NCBI RefSeq assembly: GCF_000730565.1
Contig: NZ_BBIQ01000004.1
Span: 62,001-126,000, forward strand
DNA length: 64,000 bases
Reading direction: 5' to 3'
Origin: Pseudomonas fulva NBRC 16637 = DSM 17717
Lineage (GTDB): Bacteria; Pseudomonadota; Gammaproteobacteria; Pseudomonadales; Pseudomonadaceae
Below the pieces are notes generated by a model. The model made no database searches. It was given only the letters and a program-made list of their open reading frames with translations, and was not told where the DNA came from. Positions 63,391 to 64,000 of this stretch are shown here, one piece after another (positions within the stretch are counted from its first letter, which is position 1; each line of letters begins with the position of its first letter). The position numbers and the translations under genes are program-made.

Positions 63391-64000
63391 TCATGGGGAG
63401 CCGATGTTTTTTGAGTCCGCGCTTCTGCTCTTCACTGCATCGTCATGGCTGATCATCACGGGGGCTTCACGGGGCCTACTCATTTGGGCAGTCGAAGTTT
63501 CTACTTCGGTCTTTAGCCGCCGAGTCGAGGTGCGTTTCTTCCTCTCCGGGCGTTTACCTGGGCGAACGGCCCAGAGGTAAGCGTTTTCGCGTAACCGCTC
63601 TTGAATGGCCGGTGGATAGTCATTGACGGTGGTCAATGGCGGAACGGGTTTCCCGGGCAAACCGGCTTCACGAATGATCTTGGGCCAGCGCGGTTTCCAG
63701 CACAGCATCAGGCTTAGCCAATGGCCGGTGCCGATGATCAGGAAGGCGGGCGAGATCAAGACCAGGCCGAGTTTGATGATTCGAGAGGATTTTCGAAAGT
63801 AGTGGGTCAGGCCTTCGAATTGAGGGGTAAAGGCTTGCCAGGGCCAGGGGAAGTGCGAGGTCATAGGTGGGCGGGGCAGGTCCTCCGGGCCCTCGTCCAT
63901 GAAGCGGCGGATGAACTCCCACTCGGATTGCAGCTCCGTGAAGTTGTTGGCGGCTTTGCCTACGTGGGCGAGTTCTGGATGGAGGGCGCCGGCGAACGAC
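63391..64000 (-). CDS. DUF6708-like membrane protein (N-terminus beyond the window)
   Basis: The reverse frame is open from the right edge to the stop at 63391, at least 203 residues; ATG codons such as 63900 are internal, because the frame continues upstream in good coding sequence (SFAGALHPELAHVGKAANNF). A short amphipathic part precedes one or two hydrophobic helices (LGLVLISPAFLIIGTGHWL). The end is basic and serine-rich. The segments MTSHFPWPWQAFTPQFEGLT and PPLTTVNDYPPAIQ match what I recall of DUF6708 proteins, which are often found beside type VI secretion and toxin genes in pseudomonads. The family call is from memory and should be checked. Confidence 0.65.
   Translation of the reverse strand, partial: SFAGALHPELAHVGKAANNFTELQSEWEFIRRFMDEGPEDLPRPPMTSHFPWPWQAFTPQFEGLTHYFRKSSRIIKLGLVLISPAFLIIGTGHWLSLMLCWKPRWPKIIREAGLPGKPVPPLTTVNDYPPAIQERLRENAYLWAVRPGKRPERKKRTSTRRLKTEVETSTAQMSRPREAPVMISHDDAVKSRSADSKNIGSP

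Noticed and set aside
1..64000. CRISPR arrays, tRNA or rRNA genes, insertion sequences, prophage or integrase genes
   Set aside because: No regularly spaced repeats, no cloverleaf sequence noticed, and no transposase, integrase or phage structural proteins among the supported genes.

Overview
The window is about 64 kb of high-GC chromosomal DNA with gene content typical of a fluorescent pseudomonad, most likely the Pseudomonas putida group. The grounds are the dpkA/amaC pair for lysine and proline-type imine metabolism, a galactarate operon, a muxABC-opmB tandem RND pump, several LysR regulators, DUF1652, a FecI/FecR/TonB iron cluster and REP-like intergenic stems. The gene order agrees with what I remember of P. 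putida KT2440, but no database was consulted. I see no tRNA, rRNA, CRISPR array, insertion sequence, prophage or obvious compositional island. Most of the window is ordinary conserved chromosome with some accessory pieces.

Layout. 1-2.6 kb: the 5' part of a GNAT acetyltransferase, a type-2 argC and a divergent LysR gene. 2.8-7.1 kb: an SH3-domain anchor protein, a BCCT transporter, a small unknown protein and an orphan periplasmic binding protein. 7.2-11.2 kb: a three-gene molybdenum hydroxylase system (2Fe-2S subunit, Mo subunit, triheme cytochrome c), divergent from an OsmC-YcaO fusion (11.5-13.7 kb). 13.9-15.6 kb: a membrane protein overlapping a lipoprotein PQQ-type sugar dehydrogenase. 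15.8-19.7 kb: a YdcZ-type membrane protein, a LysR regulator, a YeeE/YedE sulfur transporter, a small secreted unknown and a DUF998 protein.

19.8-26.3 kb: a complete galactarate route. A GntR regulator is convergent with a four-gene operon for 5-keto-4-deoxyglucarate dehydratase, an MFS permease, galactarate dehydratase and 2,5-dioxovalerate dehydrogenase, taking galactarate to 2-oxoglutarate. A near-perfect inverted repeat 41 bp before the operon shares a half-site with the regulator's own promoter. 26.5-31.8 kb: a class I glutamine amidotransferase-type hydrolase, then dpkA, an aromatic-type aminotransferase (amaC) and an HAAAP amino-acid transporter. A strong bidirectional terminator lies between the divergent hydrolase and dpkA genes and may be a scar of lost genes. 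31.9-41.6 kb: tpx, then muxA-muxB-muxC-opmB. 41.8-45.1 kb: an MHYT-GGDEF-EAL protein, a DUF1652 protein and a DUF1345 protein.

45.3-51.0 kb: phosphoglucomutase, then an ECF sigma factor, FecR-like anti-sigma factor and STN-type TonB receptor forming one cell-surface signalling unit. 51.1-57.3 kb: a duplicated CAP-domain protein, an AEC transporter, a choline/betaine ABC permease and binding protein without an ATPase, and a chemoreceptor. 57.5-63.3 kb: an NhaC-like antiporter, an orphan FecR, and a MarR-EmrA-EmrB efflux operon whose promoter contains a perfect palindrome. The window ends inside a DUF6708-like membrane protein gene.

I found no clearly novel multi-gene system. The best leads are the OsmC-YcaO fusion that keeps both OsmC cysteines, the ABC cassette lacking an ATPase, the orphan FecR, the terminator stranded between divergent genes, and three concrete operator candidates (MarR, GntR, LysR).
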